DNA of 11,427 nucleotides from DASSFZ01 sp036514635 (GTDB taxonomy: Bacteria; Chloroflexota; Anaerolineae; Fen-1058). Position numbers and translations under genes: made by a program. Below are positions 5,482 to 11,388 of the stretch, one piece after another (positions within the stretch are counted from its first letter, which is position 1; every line of letters starts with the position of its first letter). The stretch is taken from the NCBI GenBank assembly GCA_036514635.1, contig DATBWU010000273.1:1-11427 (forward strand), read 5' to 3'. The notes below the pieces were generated by a model. It was not told where the DNA came from, did not search any database, and saw nothing but the letters and a program-made list of their open reading frames with translations.

Positions 5482-6849
5482 ATGTCCGCAAAAGCGTATT
5501 TGGGATTGGGAAGCAACCTGGGCGATCGGCACGCTAACCTGATCGCGGCGCTCGATCACGTGCGCCGGCGCGCCCGGCTGATCGATCTGTCCGCGATCTA
5601 TGAAACCGAGCCGTGGGGCGTCGCCGATCAGCCGCGCTTCCTGAATGCCGCGTGCGCGATCGAGACCGACCTTTCACCCCGTGACCTGCTCGCGTGGCTC
5701 AAATCGATCGAGGAGGAGATGGGGCGTCAGCCATCCGTGCGCTACGGCCCGCGCCTGATCGATCTCGACCTGTTGCTGTACGGCGATGCCATCGTCGATG
5801 CGCCTGATCTGGCCGTGCCCCATCCCCGGCTGGCCGAGCGCGCCTTCGTGCTGGTTCCGCTGTCCGAGATCGCGCCCGATGTCGTTCATCCCGTCCTCCA
5901 TGTGCCTGTCCGCGAACTGGCCGCGCGTGTCGACGCTGAGCGGGCGAGCGTCATCGAATGGTCGCGCCGGCCGACCTTTGCGGGCGACGCGATCTTCCAT
6001 TGGGGCCGCCAGACTTACGTGATGGGCATCCTCAACGTCACGCCTGACTCGTTCTCCGGCGATGGTGTGCTGGCGCACGCGGGCAACGGCGTCGAGCACG
6101 CGGTGGCGCAGGCGCGCCAGATGTTATCCGACGGCGCACACCTGCTCGACGTGGGCGGCGAATCGACGCGGCCCGGCTCGGCGCCGATCGGCGCCGGCGA
6201 AGAGCGCCGCCGCGTGCTGCCGGTGATCGAGGCGCTGGCGCGTGAAGGGCTTGGTCCGATCTCGATTGACACGTATCGCCGCGAGACGGCCCGCGCCGCG
6301 CTGGATGCGGGCGCGGCGATCGTCAACGATGTGTGGGGCTTGCGCCGCGACGAGCAGCTGGCGGGGCTTCTCGCCGATCGGGGCGCGCCGGTGATCGTGA
6401 TGCACAATCGCAGCAAGCCGCAAGACGCCGCGTTCGAGGCGCGGCTCGGTGGACGGTATATCGGCTCGACGTATGACGACCTGCTGGAAGACGTCAAGCG
6501 CGAGCTGGCCGAATCGGTCGAAGTCGCGCGCCGGGCCGGGATCGCGGAGCATCGCATCATCATCGATCCGGGCATCGGCTTTGGCAAGACGATCGAGCAG
6601 AACCTCGAGCTGCTCGACCGCACCGATGACTTGAAGGCGCTGGGCAGACCGATCCTGGTCGGCCCGTCACGCAAGTCATTTATCGGATATACTTTGAACG
6701 TGCCGCCCGATCAGCGTGTGGAGGGCACGGCGGCAGCGGTGGCGATTGCCATCGCGCGCGGCGCGGACATCGTCCGCGTGCACGACGTGGCGATGATCGC
6801 GCGCGTGGCGCGAATGACCGATGCCATTGTGCGCCATGCGCAGAAGTGA
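5482..6849 (+). CDS. folKP: Bifunctional HPPK-DHPS (FolK-FolP fusion)
   Basis: 455 residues carrying two successive folate-synthesis enzymes. Residues 1-160 are HPPK, which pyrophosphorylates 6-hydroxymethyl-dihydropterin with ATP: YLGLGSNLGDR (6-16), YETEPWG (40-46), QPRFLNA (50-56), GPRLIDLDLLLYGD (89-102, with metal ligands D94 and D96) and VPHPRLAERAFVL (112-124). Residues about 178-455 are DHPS, which joins that product to p-aminobenzoate: MGILNVTPDSFSGDG (181-195), LLDVGGESTRPG (221-232), ISIDTYRRET (260-269), NDVWG (282-286), VIVMHNR (304-310), IIIDPGIGFGKT (359-370), GPSRKSFIG (394-402) and the RVHD motif (432-435). All expected catalytic loops are present. The ATG at 5482 has AGGAGA 3-4 bases upstream. 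No folB or folE lies nearby. DHPS is the sulfonamide target. Confidence 0.95.
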   Translation: MSAKAYLGLGSNLGDRHANLIAALDHVRRRARLIDLSAIYETEPWGVADQPRFLNAACAIETDLSPRDLLAWLKSIEEEMGRQPSVRYGPRLIDLDLLLYGDAIVDAPDLAVPHPRLAERAFVLVPLSEIAPDVVHPVLHVPVRELAARVDAERASVIEWSRRPTFAGDAIFHWGRQTYVMGILNVTPDSFSGDGVLAHAGNGVEHAVAQARQMLSDGAHLLDVGGESTRPGSAPIGAGEERRRVLPVIEALAREGLGPISIDTYRRETARAALDAGAAIVNDVWGLRRDEQLAGLLADRGAPVIVMHNRSKPQDAAFEARLGGRYIGSTYDDLLEDVKRELAESVEVARRAGIAEHRIIIDPGIGFGKTIEQNLELLDRTDDLKALGRPILVGPSRKSFIGYTLNVPPDQRVEGTAAAVAIAIARGADIVRVHDVAMIARVARMTDAIVRHAQK

Positions 6850-6854
6850 GTCTA

Positions 6855-6933
6855 ACCGCAGAGACGCAGAGGGCGCTGAGATGGATATGGGCTGGCAACC
6901 CTCGGCGGCTCAGATCGCTTCGCAGTCTGCGGT
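6855..6933. repeat. Palindromic CGCAGAG-type repeat between convergent folKP and clpS
   Basis: ACCGCAGA (6855-6862) and TCTGCGGT (6926-6933) are perfect 8-bp ends. Inside, CGCAGAGGGCGCTGAG and CTCGGCGGCTCAG are loosely complementary. It resembles the copy at 2075-2151 in sequence and layout. It fills nearly the whole gap between two converging genes, so it may help end transcription both ways, although no T-runs are present. Confidence 0.6.
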
Positions 6934-6939
6934 GCATTA

Positions 6940-7275
6940 TCAATTGGCGGGATGGATGCTGAAGGTGAGAGGGTAGTGCCGGGCGCGGGCGGCCCGGTGT
7001 GCGCGGTACACGCGATACTTCGCGTCTTCAAGCGGCAGCGTGGCGACGTGCGCCTGCCCGAAGTTGTGCGCGGTGAGCGTCACGCGATAGGCATCGGGCA
7101 GCGGCAGCTCGAAGATACCGTGGATCATCTGCACGACGAAGTCGAACGGCGTGACATCGTCATTGTGGACGATGACCTCGTGCGGCGGATCAAGCTCGGC
7201 GGTCTCGTCGTACACGAATTCGATGCCGGTGTCGATGTCGGGCGAAACCGGTGTGACGCTGGGTGATTCGGTCAT
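6940..7275 (-). CDS. clpS: ATP-dependent Clp protease adaptor ClpS
   Basis: A 111-residue ClpS-family adaptor, which binds destabilising N-terminal residues and delivers N-end-rule substrates to ClpAP or ClpCP. Residues 1-30 form the flexible acidic N-terminal extension. The core has the hallmark VIVHNDDVTPFDFVVQMI (34-51; N38, D39, D40 and T42 line the N-degron pocket), TLTAHNFGQAHVATL (66-80, with pocket residue H70) and PLEDAKYRV (81-89), ending with the strand YPLTFSIHP. The start was set at the ATG at 7275, where the family extension begins. No Shine-Dalgarno sequence precedes it, but a perfect -10 box ends 7 bases upstream, consistent with a leaderless message. Upstream in-frame starts would lie in or before the promoter. 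No clpA or clpC is in the window. It is convergent with folKP and divergent from the rhomboid gene. Confidence 0.92.
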   Translation of the reverse strand: MTESPSVTPVSPDIDTGIEFVYDETAELDPPHEVIVHNDDVTPFDFVVQMIHGIFELPLPDAYRVTLTAHNFGQAHVATLPLEDAKYRVYRAHRAARARHYPLTFSIHPAN

Positions 7276-7282
7276 CACGGTG

Positions 7283-7311
7283 ATTATATCGCGTGATAAG
7301 TGATGCGTGAA
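7283..7311 (-). promoter_or_regulatory. Promoter of clpS, positioned for a leaderless mRNA
   Basis: On the minus strand TTCACG (7311-7306), a 17-base spacer, and a perfect TATAAT (7288-7283). Only seven bases (CACCGTG) separate the -10 box from the ATG at 7275, so transcription should begin at or within a base or two of the start codon. Confidence 0.65.
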
Positions 7312-7379
7312 ACGTAAAACGTGAAGGGTTGCGCGCCTCAGGCGATAAGCCATCTGCGATAGGCCATAGGCGATAAGCG
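7292..7379. repeat. Short-word repeat tract upstream of the rhomboid gene
   Basis: The clpS-rhomboid gap is made of recurring short words: GTGAAACGTAAAACGTGA (7307-7324), and GGCGATAAGC twice (7341-7350 and 7369-7378) with GCGATAGGCCATAGG between. A near copy of the first word (17 of 18 bases) occurs inside the alpha-galactosidase gene at 10784-10801. I found no convincing rhomboid promoter in this tract. Confidence 0.45.
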
Positions 7380-7388
7380 AGGAGCGGC

Positions 7389-8129
7389 ATGATTCCATTG
7401 CGCGATCTCAACCCGACCCGGCGCGTGCCGCTGGTGACGGTGCTGTTGATTGGGATCAATGTTCTGGTGTTTTTGTACGAGTGGTCGTTATCGGAAGGGG
7501 CGTTGAACCAGTTCGTCTTCCAGTTCGGCATGATCCCGGCCAACATCACTAGCAATCTCGATCAGTACGGCTATACGATCTTTTCGTCGATGTTCCTGCA
7601 CGGCGACTGGCTGCACATCGGCAGCAACCTGCTGTACCTGTGGATTTTCGGCAACAACGTCGAAGATCGGCTGGGGCCGCTGCGCTTCATCTTGTTTTAC
7701 TTCATCACCGGTGTGCTGGCGGCGGGAGCGCAGATTGCCATCGGCCCGGACTCGACTGTTCCCAACATCGGCGCGAGCGGCGCGATCGCGGGCGTGCTGG
7801 GTGCTTATCTGGTGCTGTTTCCGAACGCGCGCGTGCAGACGCTGATATTCTGGCTGTACTTCATCCGCATCATCGAGGTCTCGGCGGTGTGGCTGCTGGG
7901 CTGGTGGTTTTTGCTGCAAGTGCTGTACGGCCTGGGTTCGCTGGGGCTTGAGCAGACGGGAGGTATAGCCTTCTTCGCGCACATTGGCGGGTTCGTGGCC
8001 GGCTGGCTGCTGATTCGCCCGTTTGCCGTCGGCACGACACCGCGCTCGAGCCGCGACGACTTAGCGATCCCGACCATCGACGATATCTTCACGAATCGCC
8101 GCCGTAACGATCGCTGGTGGGATCGGTGA
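7389..8129 (+). CDS. Rhomboid-family intramembrane serine protease
   Basis: A 246-residue membrane protein, typical rhomboid size, which would cleave membrane proteins within or near the bilayer. It has about six hydrophobic segments starting at VPLVTVLLIGINVLVFLY (13-30). The catalytic serine is in NIGASGAIAG (126-135, S130). The catalytic histidine is in FFAHIGGFVAG (195-205, H198). The oxyanion-supporting H-x3-N pair is in DWLHIGSNLLYL (H76, N80). All active-site residues are present, so it should be an active protease. A polar C-terminal tail (213-246) ends in a basic, Trp-containing stretch. AGGAG lies 4 bases before the ATG. The next gene begins 31 bases downstream on the same strand. 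Substrates are unknown. Confidence 0.94.
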   Translation: MIPLRDLNPTRRVPLVTVLLIGINVLVFLYEWSLSEGALNQFVFQFGMIPANITSNLDQYGYTIFSSMFLHGDWLHIGSNLLYLWIFGNNVEDRLGPLRFILFYFITGVLAAGAQIAIGPDSTVPNIGASGAIAGVLGAYLVLFPNARVQTLIFWLYFIRIIEVSAVWLLGWWFLLQVLYGLGSLGLEQTGGIAFFAHIGGFVAGWLLIRPFAVGTTPRSSRDDLAIPTIDDIFTNRRRNDRWWDR

Positions 8130-8160
8130 TAGTAGATACGCTACGGGAGAGTAATTCGAC

Positions 8161-8604
8161 ATGCCCAAACGACGCCCGAAAGAAACCGCTCACTGCGCAG
8201 AACACGATTGCCCGATGCTTCGGATCGACGACGAGTACGTGTGCATCCTGGAGTACGTCGACGAGCATCTAGGCGGCAAGCAAGTCAGGGACCTCGTCGT
8301 CGTCGAGGATGGGCTGATCACCCTGCTTTTTGACGACGATCACGAGCTGCCACTGCTATGCCCGCATTGCGGCGATCCGATCGACGTGGACGAAGACGAG
8401 CTCTTGAACGAGATAGCCGGGTTGTACCTGGTTGCGCTGCAATATGTGCCGGCCGATGCCGGGACTGAGAACTACGAAAGCGTCGAGTTTCTGTTCGCGT
8501 CCGATCCCGATGCCGATATCGACGACATCCCGGACAATGTCGATGTTCAATCGCTGCTGTTGCATCCGGATAGCGCGCGAGAACTCGTGTGCCCCGGTCA
8601 ATAA
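8161..8604 (+). CDS. Unknown acidic protein with paired cysteine motifs
   Basis: I do not recognise a family. The 147-residue product is soluble and very acidic after a basic start (MPKRRPKE). It has CAEHDC (12-17) and CPHC (67-70), whose spacing suggests a four-cysteine zinc site, plus lone cysteines at 28 and 144. Runs of Asp and Glu occur around 57-60, 75-80 and 115-126. The central part (VEDGLITLLFDDDHELPLLCPHCGDPI) looks like alternating strands leading into the CPHCG knuckle. GGGAGAG lies 9 bases before the ATG. The frame is clean, and position 31 bases after the rhomboid gene suggests co-transcription. Codon use resembles the neighbours, with no sign of decay. A real gene is likely; its function is unknown. 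Confidence 0.75.
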   Translation: MPKRRPKETAHCAEHDCPMLRIDDEYVCILEYVDEHLGGKQVRDLVVVEDGLITLLFDDDHELPLLCPHCGDPIDVDEDELLNEIAGLYLVALQYVPADAGTENYESVEFLFASDPDADIDDIPDNVDVQSLLLHPDSARELVCPGQ

Positions 8605-8636
8605 CGCACCTGCACACCCGATGTCAGGGCATGATC

Positions 8637-8716
8637 AGTTGGCTGGTTGGTTAGTTGGCTGGTTGGTTAGTTGGCTGGTTGGTTAGTTGGCTGGTTGGTT
8701 AGTTGGCTAGTTGGTT
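8637..8716. repeat. 16-bp tandem repeat array, five units
   Basis: Five contiguous units of AGTTGGCTGGTTGGTT: four identical and the last (8701-8716) with one G-to-A change. The array overlaps the 3' end of the alpha-galactosidase gene and provides its stop codon (8667-8669). A related word occurs at 156-175. Because 16 is not a multiple of three, a change in copy number would alter the reading frame of the tail. Confidence 0.9.
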
Positions 8717-11066
8717 GACTAATTAGCTCGATCTGCGCCGAGCCTGCGACTTCGATGGGCAAGGCCCACACGCCCGGTGCGGCCTGTCTGATCGCAATCT
8801 GCCGATCTCCCGCCCTTGCCTCGTGAATCCCGCATCCCGCAATCCACACTTCGCCATACGCGCGACGCTTCAACTGAACCCCTATCCGCAATCCAAAATC
8901 CGCGATCTCAAATCGATCGACCTCGCCGCCCATCGTGAGATGGAAGGTCGTTGCGACGAGGTGAGGTCGATCGAGCACGGGCCGGATCGCGACGACGGCG
9001 CAGCCGTGCGCAGGCAGCTCGCCCAGATCGATCTGCCCGCCCTCGATCCGCCGATATTCGCCCGACCAGAACTCGAAAGCGTGGTGCAGGCGCGAGGGTT
9101 CGAGGCCGAGCCTGGCCAGATCGATCACCTTTCGACGCGGGCGATCATCCCAATTGAAGATACCGGCCACGACACCCGATCCCCAATCGCGGTTCTGGCG
9201 CAGCACGTACAGCTCCGGTTTCTCTCGCTCGAATAGATCGAGCGGCAGCGCCGCATCGCCCAGCGGCGGCATGACGGCTGTGAGGTAGCGCCGTCGCTGA
9301 AGCGGTAACGTGGGGAGGTCGTCGCTGAGGAGGAGCATTCCCCCGGACAGCCCCACCACACTGGCCCACGAACGAACTTCGATCTCGTTCATGTGGCGCG
9401 CCTCGCGGGCAATCAGGCAATCGGGATCGTTCAGCCACCATTTGCGATGCATGGCGCTGCGATTGATCACGTTGCGCACGGCGTTGCGCGCGGCGGGCAG
9501 CCCCGCTTCCTGCTCGAAGAAGAACGAGAGGCCCCGGTGGCGCGGTAGCCAGGTTGGCTCGGGTTCCGGTGCCGTGTCCGGCCCAATGCGCATGCCATCA
9601 ACCAGACCGATGGCTGGTCCGAGCGGGCAGCCGCAGCCGAGCAGAAACACATCGTCCCCGGCAGTTTCCCGGATCAGTTCCAGGCTGCGCCGCAGCACTT
9701 GGGCGCGTGTGAGTGTCGGATCGTGCCGTTTCCCCTGCATGGCTGCGGCATACAGGAAATCGAGTTTCAGATAGGGGTATCCCCACTCGCGCACGGCGGT
9801 CGTGATGACGTGACGCACGTAGTCGCATGCGCCGGGATGGGTCATGTCCAGTCCACGGCAATTTTCATTCCAGCCTTTGCCAGTGATGATGGGGCGGCCG
9901 GCTTCGTCGTGGATCAACCAGTCGGGATGTCGTTGAGCCACCTGTGACGAGGGCACGACGACAAACGGCGCGAGCCACAAGCCGGGTGTGCGGCCCGCCT
10001 CCCGAATCCGATCGGCCAGCCATTTCATGCCGTGTGGAAACTTGCCGTTCGTCGATAGCCAGTCGCCGGTCTTGGCCTGGTATCCGTCGTCGATCTGAAT
10101 CAGACCCAACGGAATCGACTCGTGCCAGTCGCGCGCGGTTTGGAGATTGGCGAGGACGGCTTCCTCGCGGACGTTGCCGAAGTAGTAATACCACGAACAC
10201 CATCCGGCGTCGGGCATGTTCGATCGGCGCGGTTTCATTTGGCGCGCGACGGCGTCGAAGTAATCGGCAAACGGGTCCTCGATGGGCAAGTCGATGAGCG
10301 CGACGAACATCTCTTCTGACGCGACGCTCTGTCCCGGCGCGAGTGGGATGTCGTCGAGATCGCAGGTCAGGGTGAGCGCCGACTGGCCCGCGCGCGTATC
10401 GGCGAAGACCTGCGCGAATTGATCGGCGGCTCCGATCTGCCCGGCGACGATGGCCTGCTGCGTTCTCGAATCGATCAGCGCGCCGAACATCTCGCTCCAG
10501 AACACGCCGCGTTGGCGCGCGATGGGCGTGGTCGGGTTGAAGTCCATCGGGCGAGTGTAGTTGCCCAACCGCGTGTTGATGTCACGCTGATCGGCGCGCA
10601 GGATACCGGCATACGACCAGGATTGGTAACCGTTCTTGAAAAAGGTGAGCGGCAGCGACGCCGGCCCGAAACGAACAGCGCCATTGGGCGTACGTAGCGG
10701 CGTGAGCTGTTGCAGGGTAAGCGTTTGAGATGAGCGATTCTCGACGCTCAGGCGTAGGGAGAGAAAGGGCGAGGTGTGAAAAAGTGAAACGTAAAGCGTG
10801 AGCGCAACGTCGGCAGCAGGTTGAAACTCGATCGTCAACTGCTCGCCCGGGCCGTGAAGGCCGCCGATCGATCGGCGCGCAACGGTAGCCACGCGCAGTG
10901 CCGACGTGTCCGAGGTGAGGGTCTTGAATCGTGCGCGCGCAGTGCCATCGTGAAGGATGGGCGGGCCGCCGGGTCTTCCGATAGCGAATCGGCCTGTGCC
11001 GGCATCGAAATCGAACTGAAGATTGGTCGAGGCGAGTGTTGTGCGCCCGCCGCCTTCGTCCTGCAT
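8667..11066 (-). CDS. galA: Alpha-galactosidase, glycoside hydrolase family 36 (Thermotoga GalA-like)
   Basis: A 799-residue retaining alpha-galactosidase, expected to release alpha-1,6-galactose from melibiose, raffinose-type sugars or galactomannan. An N-terminal beta-sandwich region (1-270) contains the conserved FFKNGYQSWSYAG (142-154). The catalytic barrel follows: GWCSWYYYFGN (288-298), GLIQIDDGYQ (321-330), PGLWLAPFVV (361-370), YLKLDFLYAA (432-441, predicted nucleophile D436), LLGCGCPLGPAIGLVDGMRI (475-494) with GPDT (predicted acid/base D497) and WLNDPDCLI (544-552). These match the T. maritima enzyme pattern. A C-terminal beta region follows 600, and residues about 784-799 (SQPTSQLTNQPTNQPAN tail) are translated tandem repeat. 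There is no signal peptide, so it is probably cytoplasmic. The ATG at 11066 has AAGGA 6 bases upstream. It begins 24 bases after tRNA-Sec with no separate promoter seen. Confidence 0.94.
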   Translation of the reverse strand: MQDEGGGRTTLASTNLQFDFDAGTGRFAIGRPGGPPILHDGTARARFKTLTSDTSALRVATVARRSIGGLHGPGEQLTIEFQPAADVALTLYVSLFHTSPFLSLRLSVENRSSQTLTLQQLTPLRTPNGAVRFGPASLPLTFFKNGYQSWSYAGILRADQRDINTRLGNYTRPMDFNPTTPIARQRGVFWSEMFGALIDSRTQQAIVAGQIGAADQFAQVFADTRAGQSALTLTCDLDDIPLAPGQSVASEEMFVALIDLPIEDPFADYFDAVARQMKPRRSNMPDAGWCSWYYYFGNVREEAVLANLQTARDWHESIPLGLIQIDDGYQAKTGDWLSTNGKFPHGMKWLADRIREAGRTPGLWLAPFVVVPSSQVAQRHPDWLIHDEAGRPIITGKGWNENCRGLDMTHPGACDYVRHVITTAVREWGYPYLKLDFLYAAAMQGKRHDPTLTRAQVLRRSLELIRETAGDDVFLLGCGCPLGPAIGLVDGMRIGPDTAPEPEPTWLPRHRGLSFFFEQEAGLPAARNAVRNVINRSAMHRKWWLNDPDCLIAREARHMNEIEVRSWASVVGLSGGMLLLSDDLPTLPLQRRRYLTAVMPPLGDAALPLDLFEREKPELYVLRQNRDWGSGVVAGIFNWDDRPRRKVIDLARLGLEPSRLHHAFEFWSGEYRRIEGGQIDLGELPAHGCAVVAIRPVLDRPHLVATTFHLTMGGEVDRFEIADFGLRIGVQLKRRAYGEVWIAGCGIHEARAGDRQIAIRQAAPGVWALPIEVAGSAQIELISQPTSQLTNQPTNQPAN

Positions 11067-11090
11067 CCTTTGTCCTTCAGTGTCAAACTA

Positions 11091-11186
11091 CGGGAATGGA
11101 TGGGAGTCGAACCCACCGCCGCCCGCTCAGCGCGGCCGGCCACCGGTTTTGAAGACCGGGGAGGCCACCAGGCCCCAACCATCCCC
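11091..11186 (-). tRNA. selC: tRNA-Sec (anticodon UCA), selenocysteine tRNA
   Basis: 96 bases on the minus strand with all the special features of bacterial tRNA-Sec. The acceptor stem has 8 bp: GGGGATGG with CCATTCCC, one G-U pair. The D stem has 6 bp with a 4-base loop (GGGGCC-TGGT-GGCCTC). The anticodon arm is CCGGT-CTTCAAA-ACCGG with anticodon TCA (plus-strand positions 11150-11152). A long variable arm is present (GCCGGCCGC and GCGGGCGGC, one mismatch, around GCTGA), and the T arm is GTGGG-TTCGACT-CCCAT. The discriminator base is G (11091), as expected, and CCA is not encoded. It reads UGA as selenocysteine and is charged by SerRS and converted by SelA. No other sel gene lies in the window. 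Confidence 0.95.
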
Positions 11187-11197
11187 ACGCGATGCGA

Positions 11198-11226
11198 AGC
11201 ATAACATGGGCGAAGTGCCTTGACAA
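11198..11226 (-). promoter_or_regulatory. Predicted promoter of tRNA-Sec
   Basis: On the minus strand TTGTCA (11226-11221), a 17-base spacer and TATGCT (11203-11198). Transcription would start about 5 bases before the tRNA 5' end at 11186. The -35 box overlaps that of the divergent tRNA-Phe promoter by 5 bases. Confidence 0.65.
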
Positions 11227-11248
11227 GGCCTAGTGCTTGGGCTACAAT
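11220..11248 (+). promoter_or_regulatory. Predicted promoter of tRNA-Phe (and tRNA-Gly)
   Basis: Perfect TTGACA (11220-11225), a 17-base spacer and TACAAT (11243-11248), 15 bases before the tRNA-Phe 5' end. The -35 region is centred on the palindrome GCCTTG-A-CAAGGC (11217-11229), shared with the tRNA-Sec promoter. Confidence 0.8.
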
Positions 11249-11262
11249 ACGCGTCGCCTACC

Positions 11263-11335
11263 GCCGAGATAGCTCAGTTGGTAGAGCACGCGACTGAAAA
11301 TCGCGGTGTCCCCAGTTCGATTCTGGGTCTCGGCA
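11263..11335 (+). tRNA. trnF: tRNA-Phe (anticodon GAA)
   Basis: 73 bases with a full cloverleaf: acceptor GCCGAGA with TCTCGGC, D-arm TAGCTCAGTTGGTAGAGCA, anticodon arm CGCGA-CTGAAAA-TCGCG with anticodon GAA at 11296-11298, a five-base variable loop, T arm containing GTTCGATTC, and discriminator A. CCA is not encoded. A strong promoter lies just upstream, and tRNA-Gly follows 53 bases later, so the two are probably transcribed together. Confidence 0.97.
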
Positions 11336-11378
11336 CTGGTTGCTAGGTAGGGGCGAGTGTCGGCCTCCCAGCAACCGG
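11336..11378 (+). other. Stem-loop in the spacer between tRNA-Phe and tRNA-Gly
   Basis: CTGGTTGCT (11336-11344) pairs with AGCAACCGG (11370-11378) over nine positions including one wobble, beginning right after the tRNA-Phe discriminator base. No T-run follows, so it more likely affects tRNA end processing than termination. Confidence 0.4.
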
Positions 11379-11388
11379 CAACAGACAT

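Noticed and set aside
5259..5516. Open frame on the minus strand through the MITE (an 85-residue product)
   Set aside because: Its sequence is only the translation of the nested inverted repeats; such frames are a familiar source of false hypothetical proteins.
5014..5559. N-terminal extension of the FAH protein up to 5559
   Set aside because: The extra residues are translated repeat and MITE DNA with no family similarity; the ATG at 5013 has a strong ribosome site and begins the conserved fold.
7276..7398. Longer clpS starting at 7398
   Set aside because: The extension is translated short-word repeat and contains the promoter; the family core and usual N-terminal tail fit the ATG at 7275.
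8637..8716. CRISPR array
   Set aside because: The 16-bp units are directly contiguous with no spacers, and no cas genes are present.
11081..11086. TTGACA on the minus strand as a -35 box for galA
   Set aside because: A 17-base spacer would place the -10 box inside the coding region, where no TATAAT-like sequence exists.
11023..11223. Plus-strand frames across the tRNA-Sec gene
   Set aside because: They are antisense translations of the tRNA; the GWESNPP/GVEPTAAR-like peptides come from tRNA sequence, not a protein gene.
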